64,000 nucleotides of DNA from Streptomyces mesophilus (GCF_011044995.1 NZ_JAAKZW010000008.1:1-64000); one strand, 5' to 3'. Shown: positions 31,023 through 41,325, counted from the stretch's first letter. Made by a program: numbers and translations. Notes: a model not told the origin generated them from the letters alone.

Positions 31023-31023
31023 G

Positions 31024-31046
31024 ATCTCTGTCGTTCGTACAGAGAT
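31024..31046 (+). terminator. Small hairpin between pdxT and yebC
   Basis: ATCTCTGT and ACAGAGAT form an 8-bp stem with a 7-nt loop, starting 2 nt after the pdxT stop codon and ending 25 nt before yebC. It may be a weak terminator or part of the yebC leader. Confidence 0.4.
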
Positions 31047-31070
31047 TGGTTACGCGAAGGAGACAGGCAG

Positions 31071-31823
31071 ATGTCCGGCCACTCTAAATGGGCCACGACT
31101 AAGCACAAGAAGGCCGTGATCGATGCCAAGCGCGGCAAGCTCTTCGCGAAGCTGATCAAGAACATCGAGGTCGCTGCGCGTACGGGCGGTGCCGACATCG
31201 GCGGCAACCCGACGCTCGAAGACGCCATCACCAAGGCGAAGAAGAGCTCGGTCCCGAACAAGAACATCGACTCCGCGGTCAAGCGCGGCGCGGGCCTCGA
31301 GGCCGGCGGCGCCGACTACGAGACGATCATGTACGAGGGCTACGGCCCCAACGGTGTCGCGGTGCTCATCGAGTGCCTGACCGACAACCGCAACCGTGCC
31401 GCGTCCGACGTCCGCGTCGCCATGACGCGCAACGGCGGCAACATGGCCGACCCGGGCTCCGTCTCGTACCTCTTCAACCGCAAGGGCGTCGTGATCGTCC
31501 CCAAGGGCGAGCTGTCCGAGGACGACGTCCTCGGCGCGGTGCTCGACGCGGGCGCCGAAGAGGTCAACGACCTGGGTGAGTCCTTCGAGGTGCTCTCCGA
31601 GGCCACCGACCTGGTCGCGGTGCGCACCGCGCTCCAGGAGGCCGGGATCGACTACGACTCGGCCGACGCCAACTTCGTCCCGACCATGCAGGTCGAGCTG
31701 GACGAAGAGGGCGCACGCAAGATCTTCAAGCTGATCGACGCGCTCGAGGACAGCGACGACGTGCAGAACGTCTTCGCCAACTTCGATGTCTCCGACGAGA
31801 TCATGGAGAAGGTCGACGCCTGA
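31071..31823 (+). CDS. YebC/PmpR-family protein (TACO1-like)
   Basis: A 250-residue protein of the near-universal YebC family, described as a transcriptional regulator in some bacteria and more recently linked to translation of difficult (proline-rich) sequences. It starts with the invariant [22 protein letters not shown] (split over residues 1-22) and contains [17 protein letters not shown] and the acidic [18 protein letters not shown]. Full length for the family. A strong AAGGAGA ribosome binding site precedes the ATG. It lies directly upstream of the ruv genes, as in many bacteria. Confidence 0.95.
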   Translation: MSGHSKWATTKHKKAVIDAKRGKLFAKLIKNIEVAARTGGADIGGNPTLEDAITKAKKSSVPNKNIDSAVKRGAGLEAGGADYETIMYEGYGPNGVAVLIECLTDNRNRAASDVRVAMTRNGGNMADPGSVSYLFNRKGVVIVPKGELSEDDVLGAVLDAGAEEVNDLGESFEVLSEATDLVAVRTALQEAGIDYDSADANFVPTMQVELDEEGARKIFKLIDALEDSDDVQNVFANFDVSDEIMEKVDA

Positions 31824-31832
31824 TCCGTACCG

Positions 31833-31874
31833 AAGCGGCGGGCCGACGGGAAACTTCCCGTCGGCCCGCCGCTT
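31833..31874 (+). terminator. Terminator after yebC (perfect 20-bp inverted repeat)
   Basis: Two perfect 20-nt arms (31833-31852 and 31855-31874; outer bases AAGCGG/CCGCTT) flank a two-base centre, giving an 18-19-bp stem. It separates yebC from the ruv operon. Confidence 0.85.
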
Positions 31875-31943
31875 TGTCGCTCGCCGCTGTTGTCGGTGGC
31901 ACCCGATAGCCTGCACAAACAGACGAGCGAAGGGAGGGGCGTT

Positions 31944-32543
31944 GTGCGGGTTCTGGGAGTCGACCCCGGTCTGACCCGGTGCGGCGTCGGCGTCGTCGAA
32001 GGCGTGGCGGGCCGGCCGCTCACCATGCACGGTGTCGGTGTCGTACGGACGCCCGCGGACGCCGAGTTGGGCTCGCGCCTCGTTGCCATCGAGCAGGGCA
32101 TCGAGCAGTGGCTGGACGAGCACCAGCCCGAATTCGTCGCCGTGGAGCGGGTGTTCAGCCAGCACAACGTACGGACGGTGATGGGCACCGCCCAGGCCAG
32201 CGCCGTCGCGATGCTCTGCGCCGCGCGCCGCGGCATCCCGGTGGCCCTGCACACACCGAGCGAGGTCAAGGCCGCCGTCACGGGCAGCGGACGGGCCGAC
32301 AAGGCCCAGGTCGGCGCCATGGTCACGCGCCTGCTGCGGCTCGACGCACCGCCCAAGCCCGCCGACGCCGCCGACGCGCTGGCCCTCGCCATCTGCCATA
32401 TCTGGCGCGGACCGGCCAAGAACCGCCTCCAGGAAGCGGTCGCCGCGCAGACCCGCCTCCAGCAGGCCGCGGCCGAAAGCCGCCCGCCGAACCGTCTCCA
32501 GCAAGCCGCAGCACTGCACGCATCGAAAGGCCGAACCAAATGA
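31944..32543 (+). CDS. ruvC: Holliday junction resolvase
   Basis: Endonuclease that cuts four-way DNA junctions together with RuvAB. Of 199 residues, the first 155 form the RNase H-like catalytic domain with acidic residues D7 (LGVDPG), E68 (VAVERV), D141 and D144 (PADAADALA). The C-terminal 45 residues are unusual for RuvC: they contain three Leu/Gln-rich repeats (NRLQEAV, TRLQQAA, NRLQQAA). The GTG is preceded by AGGGAGGGG. The stop overlaps ruvA by 4 bp. Confidence 0.96.
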   Translation: MRVLGVDPGLTRCGVGVVEGVAGRPLTMHGVGVVRTPADAELGSRLVAIEQGIEQWLDEHQPEFVAVERVFSQHNVRTVMGTAQASAVAMLCAARRGIPVALHTPSEVKAAVTGSGRADKAQVGAMVTRLLRLDAPPKPADAADALALAICHIWRGPAKNRLQEAVAAQTRLQQAAAESRPPNRLQQAAALHASKGRTK

Positions 32544-33148
32544 TCGCCTTCGTGAGCGGACCCGTCGCCGCCCTCGCCCCTGACGCGGCCGTCGTCGAGG
32601 TCGGCGGGATCGGCATGGCCGTCCAGTGCACGCCGAACACCCTGTCCGGCCTGCGCCTGGGCCAGCAGACCAAGCTGGCGACCTCTTTGGTCGTACGGGA
32701 GGACTCGCTCACTCTGTACGGCTTCGCGGACGACGACGAGCGCCAGACCTTCGAGCTCCTGCAGACCGCGAGCGGAGTCGGGCCCCGCCTGGCCCAGGCG
32801 ATGCTCGCGGTGCACTCGCCGGACGCGCTGCGCCGGGCCGTCGCCACCTCCGACGAGAAGGCGCTGACCGCGGTGCCGGGCATCGGCAAGAAGGGAGCAC
32901 AGAAGCTGCTCCTGGAGTACAAGGACCGGCTCGGCGCGCCTCTGGGCACGGCGTCCACGGTCGGTGCGCAGGCCACCGCCTCCTGGCGCGACCAGCTGCA
33001 CGCCGCGCTGATCGGGCTCGGGTACGCGACGCGTGAGGCGGACGAGGCCGTCACCGCGGTGACCCCGCAGGCCGAGGCCATGGACGGCACCCCGCAGGTC
33101 GGCCCGCTCCTCAAGGCCGCGCTGCAGACCCTGAACCGCACGCGCTGA
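32540..33148 (+). CDS. ruvA: Holliday junction branch migration protein RuvA
   Basis: Binds four-way junctions as a tetramer and loads RuvB. The 202 residues comprise the OB-fold domain ([12 protein letters not shown] to about 63), the tandem helix-hairpin-helix domain ([16 protein letters not shown] and [16 protein letters not shown], with the GVGP and GIGK hairpins), and a C-terminal RuvB-binding helical domain ([18 protein letters not shown]). Start and stop are coupled to ruvC by ATGA. Confidence 0.97.
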   Translation: MIAFVSGPVAALAPDAAVVEVGGIGMAVQCTPNTLSGLRLGQQTKLATSLVVREDSLTLYGFADDDERQTFELLQTASGVGPRLAQAMLAVHSPDALRRAVATSDEKALTAVPGIGKKGAQKLLLEYKDRLGAPLGTASTVGAQATASWRDQLHAALIGLGYATREADEAVTAVTPQAEAMDGTPQVGPLLKAALQTLNRTR

Positions 33149-33194
33149 TCCCCGTACATCTGTCATCACGAACGAACTGGCGAGGCACTCCACC

Positions 33195-34274
33195 GTGAAC
33201 TGGGACGACACCGCACCGCCGGCCGACGACACCACCGGCCGGCTCGTCGGGTCCGCCGCGGACGGCGAGGACCAGGCCGTCGAGGCGGCCCTGCGCCCCA
33301 AGTCCCTGGCCGAGTTCGTCGGCCAGGAGCGGGTGCGCGAGCAGCTCGACCTCGTGCTCAGGGCGGCCCGCCAGCGCGGTGCCACCGCCGACCACGTGCT
33401 CCTGTCGGGCGCTCCCGGCCTCGGCAAGACCACGCTCTCGATGATCATCGCGGCCGAGATGGAAGCCCCGATCCGCATCACCAGCGGCCCCGCCATCCAG
33501 CACGCCGGAGACCTGGCCGCGATCCTCTCCTCCCTCCAGGAGGGCGAGGTCCTCTTCCTCGACGAGATCCACCGGATGTCGCGGCCCGCCGAGGAGATGC
33601 TGTACATGGCGATGGAGGACTTCCGCGTCGACGTCATCGTCGGCAAGGGGCCCGGCGCCACCGCCATCCCGCTGGAGCTCCCGCCGTTCACGCTGGTCGG
33701 TGCCACCACCCGCGCCGGTCTGCTGCCGCCGCCGCTGCGCGACCGCTTCGGCTTCACCGCCCATATGGAGTTCTACGAGCCGGCCGAGCTGGAGCGCGTC
33801 ATCCACCGCTCCGCCGATCTGCTCGACGTCACCATCGACACCGCCGGCGCCGCCGAGATCGCGGGCCGCTCCCGTGGCACGCCGCGTATCGCCAACCGTC
33901 TCCTTCGCCGCGTACGGGACTATGCGCAGGTCAAGGCCGACGGCCGGATCAACCAGGAGATCGCCGGGGCCGCGCTGCGTGTCTACGAGGTGGACGCGCG
34001 CGGGCTCGACCGGCTCGACCGCGCCGTCCTGGAGGCGCTGCTCAAGCTGTTCGGCGGCGGACCTGTCGGCTTGTCGACCCTCTCGGTCGCCGTAGGGGAG
34101 GAGCGCGAGACCGTCGAAGAGGTCGCCGAGCCCTTCCTCGTACGGGAAGGACTGCTGGCCCGTACTCCGCGCGGCCGCGTGGCCACTCCCGCTGCGTGGG
34201 CGCATCTGGGTCTCACGGCGCCGCAGAGTCATGGAACCGGCGGATCCGGACAAGGCGACCTGTTCGGGGCGTGA
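33195..34274 (+). CDS. ruvB: Holliday junction ATP-dependent helicase RuvB
   Basis: AAA+ motor driving branch migration. The 359 residues have Walker [10 protein letters not shown], Walker B LFLDEIHR, the sensor region [19 protein letters not shown] with its arginine finger, and the C-terminal winged helix ([20 protein letters not shown]). The N-terminal 30 residues are a nonconserved acidic lead. The GTG start agrees with family alignment, 46 nt after ruvA. The last residues GDLFGA are typical of streptomycete RuvB. Confidence 0.97.
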   Translation: MNWDDTAPPADDTTGRLVGSAADGEDQAVEAALRPKSLAEFVGQERVREQLDLVLRAARQRGATADHVLLSGAPGLGKTTLSMIIAAEMEAPIRITSGPAIQHAGDLAAILSSLQEGEVLFLDEIHRMSRPAEEMLYMAMEDFRVDVIVGKGPGATAIPLELPPFTLVGATTRAGLLPPPLRDRFGFTAHMEFYEPAELERVIHRSADLLDVTIDTAGAAEIAGRSRGTPRIANRLLRRVRDYAQVKADGRINQEIAGAALRVYEVDARGLDRLDRAVLEALLKLFGGGPVGLSTLSVAVGEERETVEEVAEPFLVREGLLARTPRGRVATPAAWAHLGLTAPQSHGTGGSGQGDLFGA

Positions 34275-34321
34275 CGGCCAGGGTGCTCGCTCCGCATGGA
34301 ACCCCGGTGCCATGCTGAGCG

Positions 34322-34351
34322 TTGTTCCATCCGTGCGGACTCGCTTAGACT
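34322..34351 (+). promoter_or_regulatory. Candidate promoter of yajC-secDF
   Basis: TTGTTC (34322-34327), an 18-bp spacer and TAGACT (34346-34351). A small hairpin CCGCCGAT/ATCGGCGG follows at 34352-34376 in the leader. Confidence 0.45.
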
Positions 34352-34437
34352 CCGCCGATGCCGCCCTTATCGGCGGTGTGCCCACCCCCATCCAGTAGGC
34401 CGCTCATCTGCGCGGTCGTGCGAAGGAAACCCGTCCC

Positions 34438-34893
34438 GTGAATATCTTGAGCCTCCTTCCGTTCATCTTGATCATCGGGGTCATGTTCCTGATGACCCGT
34501 TCTGCCAAGAAGAAGCAGCAGCAGGCGGCCGAGATGCGCAACCAGATGCAGCCCGGCACGGGTGTCCGCACGATCGGGGGCATGTACGCGGTCGTCAAGG
34601 AAGTCAGCGACGAGGCCGTCACGCTCGAGGTGGCCCCTGGCGTCCACGCGATCTACGCGAAGAACTCGGTCGGCGCCGTCCTCGACGACGACGAGTACAA
34701 CCGCATCGTCCACGGCATCACCCCCGAGGACGTCGACACCCCCGACGTTCCGGACGATGCCTCCTCCCTGACCCAGGCCGACGAGCCCGCCGACGCTGAT
34801 GTGTCGGCCGATTCGCCCATCGACCTCGGCAAGAAGGACGCCGGCGGCGACGCCGAGCCGAAGAAGACCGAGGGCGAGGGCGACACGAAGTAG
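34438..34893 (+). CDS. yajC: Sec translocase accessory subunit YajC
   Basis: Small membrane subunit of the SecDF-YajC complex that assists protein export. Of 151 residues, the first 22 form the membrane anchor (ILSLLPFILIIGVMFLMTR). A basic stretch and the conserved QPGTGVRTIGGMYAVVKEV domain follow. The C-terminal 50 residues are an acidic Asp/Glu tail, longer than in E. coli but usual for actinobacteria. secD follows after a hairpin. Confidence 0.93.
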   Translation: MNILSLLPFILIIGVMFLMTRSAKKKQQQAAEMRNQMQPGTGVRTIGGMYAVVKEVSDEAVTLEVAPGVHAIYAKNSVGAVLDDDEYNRIVHGITPEDVDTPDVPDDASSLTQADEPADADVSADSPIDLGKKDAGGDAEPKKTEGEGDTK

Positions 34894-34899
34894 TCACGG

Positions 34900-34940
34900 C
34901 CGAGGACCGCGGTGCGCCCCAGGCGCGGCGCGGTCCTCGG
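34900..34940 (+). terminator. Hairpin between yajC and secD
   Basis: CCGAGGACCGCG and CGCGGTCCTCGG form a perfect 12-bp stem with a 17-nt loop. Because secD is functionally tied to yajC, partial termination or RNA processing is as likely as a full stop. Confidence 0.55.
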
Positions 34941-35048
34941 AACGTGCGGCTTCGCGTCGCCTCCCGCACACCACTTCATGGCCGCCCAGGGCCCGCTGAC
35001 CGGCTACGAGCCGGCTGCCCGGGCGGTTGGACAGGGAGAAACGAGAAG

Positions 35049-36812
35049 GTGGCAGCACCGAAGAAGGCCAGGAGGCAGAGCGGCCAGCCCAAGCCGGGAC
35101 GCGCTCTGGCCCTGATCGTGATCATCATGGTGGCGCTCACCGGGGGCATGTTCCTGTCCGGGCACACCACCCCGCGACTGGGCATCGACCTCGCGGGCGG
35201 CACGAGCATCACGCTCGAGGCCAAGAATGAGCCGGGCGCGAAAAACGCGATCAACCCGACCAACATGAACACCGCGGTCAGCATCATTGAGCGCCGTGTC
35301 AACGGTCTGGGCGTTTCCGAGGCCGAGGTTCAGACCCAGGGCGAGAAGAACATCATCGTCAACATCCCCAAGGGGACTGACGAGGAGCAGGCGCGCGAGC
35401 AGGTCGGTACGACCGCTCAGCTCTTCTTCCGCCCGGTGCTTCAGCTCGCGGCCGGCGACCCGAAGGCCGACCCGGCCGCGTCACCGTCGGCGACGCCCTC
35501 CGCCTCGGAGAGCGGCAAGAAGGACGACAAGGACAAGGACGAGAAGGCCTCGCCTTCCGCCGGCTCCAGCTCCACGCCGCAGGGCCGCGCCGTCACGGAC
35601 GCCCTGAAGGACACCACCCCGTCTCCCTCGGCGAGCGACTCCGGTGACCCCAAGGCGTCCCCGAGCCCCAGCGCCAGTGAGTCCGTGGACCCCGCGACCA
35701 AGGACCTCGCTGCCAAGTTCGCCGCGCTGAACTGCACGGACAAGAAGCAGCGCACCGAGGCGGCCCAGGGCACCAAGCCCGAGGACACGATCATTGCCTG
35801 TGGCACCAACAACGCGGGCCAGTGGGAGAAGTACGTGCTCGGCCCGGCCGCCGTGGCCGGTAAGGACGTCGACGACTCCAAGGCCGTGATCGACCAGCAG
35901 CAGGGCATCTGGAAGGTCACGATGGACTTCTCGAGCGGTGGCTCGAAGAAGTTCGCGAAGATCACCGGTGAGCTGTCCAAGCAGCAGCCCCCGCTGAACC
36001 AGTTCGCCATCGTGCTCGACAACAACGTCGTCTCCGCGCCGACCGTCAACCAGACGCTCAGCTCGAACGCCGAGATCACCGGTTCCTTCACGCAGGAGTC
36101 CGCCGAAGAGCTGGCGAACATGCTGAAGTACGGCTCGCTGCCGCTGACTTTCGAAGAGCAGAGCGTCGACACCGTCACCGCCGCGCTCGGCGGCGAGCAG
36201 CTGGAGGCCGGTCTGATCGCCGGCGCCATCGGTCTCGCCCTGGTCGTCATCTACCTGGTGGTCTACTACCGCGGCCTGTCTCTGATCGCGCTGCTGTCGC
36301 TCGCGGCCTCCGCGATCCTCACGTACACCCTGATGTCCCTGCTCGGCCCGGCCATCGGCTTCGCGCTGAACCTGCCGGCCGTCTGTGGCGCCATCGTGGC
36401 GATCGGTATCACCGCGGACTCGTTCATCGTGTTCTTCGAACGCATCCGGGACGAGGTGCGCGAGGGCCGGACGATCCAGCCGGCCGTCGAGCGTGCCTGG
36501 CCGCGTGCGCGGCGCACGATCCTGGTGTCCGACTTCGTGTCGTTCCTGGCCGCCGCGGTGCTGTTCATCGTGACCGTCGGCAAGGTGCAGGGCTTCGCGT
36601 TCACGCTGGGTCTGACCACGCTGCTCGACGTCGTCGTGGTGTTCCTGTTCACCAAGCCGCTGATGACGCTCCTGGCGCGCAAGAAGTTCTTCCGCAGCGG
36701 CCACCCGTGGTCGGGTCTCGACCCCAAGCGTCTGGGCGCCAAGCCCCCGCTGCGCCGTTCCCGTCGTACCTCTGGCCCTGCCGCCGGTACCGTCGACCCG
36801 AAGGAGGCGTGA
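35049..36812 (+). CDS. secD: Protein translocase subunit SecD
   Basis: Proton-driven membrane component that pulls substrates through SecYEG; 587 residues. An N-terminal membrane helix (ALALIVIIMVALTGGMFLSG) is followed by the large periplasmic P1 region beginning LGIDLAGGTSITLEA, and five C-terminal helices with the family motifs (LEAGLIAGAIGLALVVIYL, GIGITADSFIVFFERIRDE region). The P1 region contains a long Ser/Pro/Asp/Lys-rich low-complexity insertion (about residues 137-220). The start is the GTG at 35049 with GGGAG 10 nt upstream. secF follows by one base. Confidence 0.95.
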   Translation: MAAPKKARRQSGQPKPGRALALIVIIMVALTGGMFLSGHTTPRLGIDLAGGTSITLEAKNEPGAKNAINPTNMNTAVSIIERRVNGLGVSEAEVQTQGEKNIIVNIPKGTDEEQAREQVGTTAQLFFRPVLQLAAGDPKADPAASPSATPSASESGKKDDKDKDEKASPSAGSSSTPQGRAVTDALKDTTPSPSASDSGDPKASPSPSASESVDPATKDLAAKFAALNCTDKKQRTEAAQGTKPEDTIIACGTNNAGQWEKYVLGPAAVAGKDVDDSKAVIDQQQGIWKVTMDFSSGGSKKFAKITGELSKQQPPLNQFAIVLDNNVVSAPTVNQTLSSNAEITGSFTQESAEELANMLKYGSLPLTFEEQSVDTVTAALGGEQLEAGLIAGAIGLALVVIYLVVYYRGLSLIALLSLAASAILTYTLMSLLGPAIGFALNLPAVCGAIVAIGITADSFIVFFERIRDEVREGRTIQPAVERAWPRARRTILVSDFVSFLAAAVLFIVTVGKVQGFAFTLGLTTLLDVVVVFLFTKPLMTLLARKKFFRSGHPWSGLDPKRLGAKPPLRRSRRTSGPAAGTVDPKEA

Positions 36813-36813
36813 G

Positions 36814-37953
36814 ATGTCGAAGCTCGGCAACCTCGGCGCCAGGCTGTACCGCGGCGAAGTCGGCTATGACTTCATCGGCAAGCGGTTCATCTGGTACGGC
36901 GTCTCGGTCCTGATCACCATCACGGCCATCGTGGCCCTCGCGGTGCAGGGCCTCAACATGGGCATCGAGTTCAAGGGTGGCGCGGTCTTCAATACGCCCA
37001 CGACATCCGTCTCGGTCGAGAAGATCACGGAAGTGGCCGAGAAGGCCTCGGGTCACCAGGCGATCACCCAGAAGCTGGGCAAGGGCGGCACACGCGTCCA
37101 GATCGCCGGTGTGGACGTCGCCAAGTCCAGCGAGATCAAGCAGGCGCTCGCCGACGAGCTCGGCGTTCCTGCCAAGTCGATCAACTCGGAGCTGGTCGGC
37201 CCCAGTTGGGGCGAGCAGATCGCACAGAAGGCATGGACGGGCTGCATCGTCTTCATGATCCTGTGTGTGATCTATCTGGCGATCGCGTTCGAGTGGCGGA
37301 TGGCGGTCGCGGCCCTGGTGGCCCTGATCCACGACATCACGATCACCGTCGGGATCTACGCCCTCGTGGGCTTCGAGGTCACCCCGGGCACGGTGATCGG
37401 TCTGCTCACGATCCTCGGTTACTCGCTCTACGACACGGTCGTGGTCTTCGACTCCCTCAAGGAGGGGTCGAAGGACATCACGAAGCAGACCCGCTACACG
37501 TACAGCGAGATCGCCAACAAGTCGATCAACTCCACGCTGGTCCGCTCCATCAACACCACCGTGGTGGCGCTGCTCCCGGTCGCGGGCCTGCTGTTCATCG
37601 GTGGCGGTGTCCTGGGTGCCGGCATGCTGAACGACATCTCGCTCTCCCTGTTCGTGGGTCTCGCCGCCGGTGCGTACTCCTCGATCTTCATCGCCACCCC
37701 GCTCGTCGCCGACCTCAAGGAGCGCGAGCCGGCGATGAAGCAGTTGAAGAAGCGGGTGCTCGCCAAGCGCGCGGCCGCCGCTGCCAAGGGCGAATCGTCC
37801 GAGGGACCGGACGCCGCCGGCACCTTCGACGACGCGGTGCCCGCGGACGCGACCCCGGCCGTGGTCGGCCAGCGCGGCGTCGAGCCCGCTGCCCGCACCC
37901 AGCCCTCGTCGCGTGCGCGCGGCAAGGGCCGTCCCTCGGGGAAGCGCCGATGA
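36814..37953 (+). CDS. secF: Protein translocase subunit SecF
   Basis: Partner of SecD in the export motor. The 379 residues carry six membrane helices with the SecF motifs GIEFKGGAVF, ALIHDITITVGIYALVG, TILGYSLYDTVVVFD and RSINTTVVALLPV. The C-terminal 75 residues form a charged, Ala/Lys-rich cytoplasmic tail. AAGGAGG lies 7 nt before the ATG, inside the end of secD. Its stop overlaps apt by 4 bp. Confidence 0.96.
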   Translation: MSKLGNLGARLYRGEVGYDFIGKRFIWYGVSVLITITAIVALAVQGLNMGIEFKGGAVFNTPTTSVSVEKITEVAEKASGHQAITQKLGKGGTRVQIAGVDVAKSSEIKQALADELGVPAKSINSELVGPSWGEQIAQKAWTGCIVFMILCVIYLAIAFEWRMAVAALVALIHDITITVGIYALVGFEVTPGTVIGLLTILGYSLYDTVVVFDSLKEGSKDITKQTRYTYSEIANKSINSTLVRSINTTVVALLPVAGLLFIGGGVLGAGMLNDISLSLFVGLAAGAYSSIFIATPLVADLKEREPAMKQLKKRVLAKRAAAAAKGESSEGPDAAGTFDDAVPADATPAVVGQRGVEPAARTQPSSRARGKGRPSGKRR

Positions 37954-38489
37954 CCGGGGCGGCGGAGCTGCTGCTCAGCCGTATCCGCGACGTACCGGAC
38001 TATCCGCAGCCCGGCGTGGTGTTCAAGGACATCACGCCTCTGCTGGCTGACCCGGCCGCGTTCACGGCCCTCACGGACGAGCTCGCCGAGCTGTGCGTAC
38101 GGCACGGCGCGACGAAGATCGTCGGCCTGGAGGCGCGAGGCTTCATCCTCGCGGCTCCGGTCGCCATCCGCGCGGGGCTCGGCTTCATCCCCGTACGCAA
38201 GGCGGGCAAGCTCCCCGGAGCGACGCTCAAGCAGGCGTACGACCTGGAGTACGGCAGCGCCGAGATCGAGGTGCACGCCGAGGATCTGGCCGCGGGCGAC
38301 CGCGTCATGGTCATCGACGACGTCCTCGCCACCGGCGGCACGGCCGAGGCCTCGCTGCACCTGGTGCGGCGGGCGGGCGCCGAGGTCGCGGGTGTGGCCG
38401 TGCTGATGGAGCTCGGTTTCCTGGGCGGCAGGGCCCGCCTCGAGCCGGCCCTGAAGGGCGCGCCGCTGGACGCGGTGCTCGTCGTCTGA
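37950..38489 (+). CDS. apt: Adenine phosphoribosyltransferase
   Basis: Salvages adenine to AMP using PRPP. The 179 residues include the PRPP-binding loop VMVIDDVLATGGTAEA and the family start DYPQPGVVFKDITPLLAD; GLEARGFILAAPVA is the purine-site segment. The ATG overlaps the secF stop (ATGA), an arrangement with secDF and relA conserved in actinobacteria. Downstream are a hairpin and 34-bp repeats before relA. Confidence 0.97.
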   Translation: MTGAAELLLSRIRDVPDYPQPGVVFKDITPLLADPAAFTALTDELAELCVRHGATKIVGLEARGFILAAPVAIRAGLGFIPVRKAGKLPGATLKQAYDLEYGSAEIEVHAEDLAAGDRVMVIDDVLATGGTAEASLHLVRRAGAEVAGVAVLMELGFLGGRARLEPALKGAPLDAVLVV

Positions 38490-38515
38490 ACCAGTCCGAC
38501 CCAGCTGCAAGCCCT

Positions 38516-38556
38516 GCGAGGGCGGGTTTCCGGAGACTTCCGGGGCCCGCCCTCGC
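38516..38556 (+). terminator. Hairpin after apt
   Basis: GCGAGGGCGGG and CCCGCCCTCGC form a perfect 11-bp stem around a 19-nt loop. Its right arm enters the first 34-bp tandem repeat. Confidence 0.6.
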
Positions 38557-38634
38557 GGCCGTCTCGGAGACTTCCGGGACCCGTCCTCGCGGCGTTCTCG
38601 GAGACTTCCGGAACCCGCCCTCGCGGCGTTCTCG
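38522..38634 (+). repeat. 34-bp tandem repeats between apt and relA
   Basis: Two complete 34-bp units (38551-38584, 38585-38618) share CTCGGAGACTTCCGG and differ at four positions. Partial copies flank them on both sides: 38522-38550 contains TTTCCGGAGACTTCCGG, and 38619-38634 repeats the unit start. Noncoding. Confidence 0.8.
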
Positions 38635-38779
38635 CCCAGTCCCCGCTGCGTTTTCGCGCAGGGCGACGGACGTGCGACGGACCACAGCGTGAACCGTCGG
38701 GCACGAGCGGATGGCCCAGGGTCGATACCATGGCAGTCCGGACCTGATCGGGGGGCCGGATCCTGCCTGAGGAGCGCTC

Positions 38780-41308
38780 TTGCCAGACGAGGCCCGACAG
38801 CCACTCACCGCCGCGAAGTCCCAGGCCGACCAGCCTGCGGACCCCAAGGCCGCGGCGGCCGCTGCCCTGCCCGCCAAGAGTGACCCGGCGGCCGAAAAGC
38901 ACTCCCCGAAACCGGCGACGCCCACCGAACGGCCCGCGGCCCCTCCGATGCGCCCGGCCGGGACCGCGCCTGCCCGTGCGGGCTCGACCGCGGCGTCCGG
39001 CGGCTCCCGGTCGAATTCCTCGTCCAATCGCGTACGGGCCCGTCTCGCCCGCCTCGGCGTGCAGCGCTCCAACCCGTACAACCCGGTCCTCGAGCCCCTG
39101 CTGCGGATAGTGCGCAGCAACGATCCCAAGATCGAGACCTCGACGCTGCGCCAGATCGAGCGCGCCTACCAGGTCGCCGAGCGCTGGCACCGGGGGCAGA
39201 AGCGCAAGAGCGGCGACCCGTACATCACGCACCCGCTCGCCGTGACGACCATCCTCGCCGAGCTCGGCATGGATCCGGCCACGCTGATGGCCGGGCTGCT
39301 GCACGACACAGTCGAGGACACCGAGTACGGCCTGGACACCCTGCGCCGTGACTTCGGCGACCAGGTCGCGCTGCTCGTCGACGGCGTGACCAAGCTGGAC
39401 AAGGTCAAGTTCGGCGAGGCCGCGCAGGCCGAGACCGTGCGCAAGATGGTCGTCGCGATGGCCAAGGACCCCCGGGTCCTGGTCATCAAGCTCGCCGACC
39501 GCCTGCACAACATGCGCACGATGCGCTACCTCAAGCGCGAGAAGCAGGAGAAGAAGGCCCGCGAGACGCTGGAGATCTACGCTCCGCTGGCGCATCGCCT
39601 GGGCATGAACACCATCAAGTGGGAGCTGGAGGACCTCGCGTTCGCGATCCTCTACCCCAAGATGTACGACGAGATCGTGCGGCTCGTCGCCGAGCGGGCC
39701 CCCAAGCGCGACGAGTATCTGGCCATAGTGACCGACGAGGTCCAGGCCGATCTGCGCGCGGCCCGCATCAAGGCCACGGTCACCGGCCGGCCGAAGCACT
39801 ACTACAGCGTCTACCAGAAGATGATCGTGCGAGGCCGCGACTTCGCCGAGATCTACGACCTGGTGGGCATCCGCGTCCTCGTCGACACGGTCAGGGACTG
39901 CTACGCGGCGCTCGGCACGGTGCACGCGCGATGGAATCCGGTCCCCGGCCGGTTCAAGGACTACATCGCGATGCCCAAGTTCAACATGTACCAGTCGCTG
40001 CACACGACCGTGATCGGCCCCAGCGGCAAGCCTGTTGAGCTGCAGATCCGTACCTTCGACATGCACCGCCGCGCCGAGTACGGCATCGCTGCGCACTGGA
40101 AGTACAAGCAGGAGGCCGTCGCCGGCACCTCGAAGGTGCGCAGCGACGTACCCAAGAAGACCGGCAAGGACGACCACCTCAACGACATGGCGTGGCTGCG
40201 CCAGTTGCTCGACTGGCAGAAGGAGACCGAGGACCCGTCCGAGTTCCTCGAGTCGCTGCGCTTCGACCTGTCGCGCAACGAGGTCTTCGTCTTCACGCCG
40301 AAGGGCGATGTCATAGCGCTTCCGGCGGGAGCGACCCCGGTCGACTTCTCGTACGCCGTGCACACCGAGGTCGGCCACCGGACCATAGGAGCACGGGTCA
40401 ACGGGCGGCTCGTACCGCTCGAATCCACCCTGGACAACGGCGACTTGGTGGAGGTCTTCACCTCCAAGGCGGCCGGTGCGGGCCCGTCCCGCGACTGGCT
40501 CGGCTTCGTCAAGTCGCCACGGGCGCGCAACAAGATCCGCGCGTGGTTCTCCAAGGAGCGCCGCGACGAGGCGATCGAGCAGGGCAAGGAAGCCATCGTC
40601 CGCGCGATGCGCAAGCAGAACCTGCCCATCCAGCGGATCCTGACCGGCGATTCACTCGTGACGCTCGCGCACGAGATGCGCTATCCGGACATCTCCTCTC
40701 TGTACGCGGCGATCGGCGAGGGCCATGTGGCCGCGCAGAACGTCGTGCAGAAGCTGGTCCAGGCCCTCGGCGGCGAGGACCAGGCCAACGAGGACATCGC
40801 CGAGACCGCCCCGCCGACCCGCGGCCGCTCCAAGCGCCGCTCCAGCGCCGACCCCGGCGTGGTCGTGAAGGGCGTCGACGACGTCTGGGTGAAGCTGGCG
40901 CGCTGCTGCACCCCCGTGCCCGGCGACCCCATCATGGGCTTTGTGACGCGCGGCGCCGGTGTCTCCGTACACCGCAAGGACTGCGTCAATGTGGACTCGC
41001 TCTCGCAGCAGCCCGAGCGGATCCTCGAGGTCGAGTGGGCGCCCACCCAGTCCTCGGTCTTCCTGGTCGCCATCCAGGTCGAGGCCCTCGACCGCTCGCG
41101 GCTGCTCTCGGACGTCACACGCGTCCTGTCCGACCAGCACGTCAACATCCTGTCCGCGGCGGTGCAGACCTCCCGCGACCGGGTGGCCACCTCCCGCTTC
41201 ACCTTCGAGATGGGCGACCCCAAGCACCTGGGGCACGTCCTGAAGGCGGTACGGGGCGTGGAGGGCGTGTACGACGTGTACCGCGTGACGTCGGCGCGAC
41301 GGCCGTAG
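38780..41308 (+). CDS. relA: Bifunctional (p)ppGpp synthetase/hydrolase
   Basis: Long RSH protein (842 residues) controlling the stringent response, which in Streptomyces also influences antibiotic production. After an 85-residue Ala/Pro-rich lead come the HD hydrolase domain (ITHPLAV with H151, LLHDTVEDT with H175-D176), the synthetase domain ([46 protein letters not shown]), TGS, and a zinc-finger/ACT end ([30 protein letters not shown]). Both active sites look intact. The start is a TTG preceded by GAGGAGC at the right distance. A 23-bp palindrome terminator follows. Confidence 0.96.
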   Translation: MPDEARQPLTAAKSQADQPADPKAAAAAALPAKSDPAAEKHSPKPATPTERPAAPPMRPAGTAPARAGSTAASGGSRSNSSSNRVRARLARLGVQRSNPYNPVLEPLLRIVRSNDPKIETSTLRQIERAYQVAERWHRGQKRKSGDPYITHPLAVTTILAELGMDPATLMAGLLHDTVEDTEYGLDTLRRDFGDQVALLVDGVTKLDKVKFGEAAQAETVRKMVVAMAKDPRVLVIKLADRLHNMRTMRYLKREKQEKKARETLEIYAPLAHRLGMNTIKWELEDLAFAILYPKMYDEIVRLVAERAPKRDEYLAIVTDEVQADLRAARIKATVTGRPKHYYSVYQKMIVRGRDFAEIYDLVGIRVLVDTVRDCYAALGTVHARWNPVPGRFKDYIAMPKFNMYQSLHTTVIGPSGKPVELQIRTFDMHRRAEYGIAAHWKYKQEAVAGTSKVRSDVPKKTGKDDHLNDMAWLRQLLDWQKETEDPSEFLESLRFDLSRNEVFVFTPKGDVIALPAGATPVDFSYAVHTEVGHRTIGARVNGRLVPLESTLDNGDLVEVFTSKAAGAGPSRDWLGFVKSPRARNKIRAWFSKERRDEAIEQGKEAIVRAMRKQNLPIQRILTGDSLVTLAHEMRYPDISSLYAAIGEGHVAAQNVVQKLVQALGGEDQANEDIAETAPPTRGRSKRRSSADPGVVVKGVDDVWVKLARCCTPVPGDPIMGFVTRGAGVSVHRKDCVNVDSLSQQPERILEVEWAPTQSSVFLVAIQVEALDRSRLLSDVTRVLSDQHVNILSAAVQTSRDRVATSRFTFEMGDPKHLGHVLKAVRGVEGVYDVYRVTSARRP

Positions 41309-41325
41309 CACCGGCCAACTCCAGC

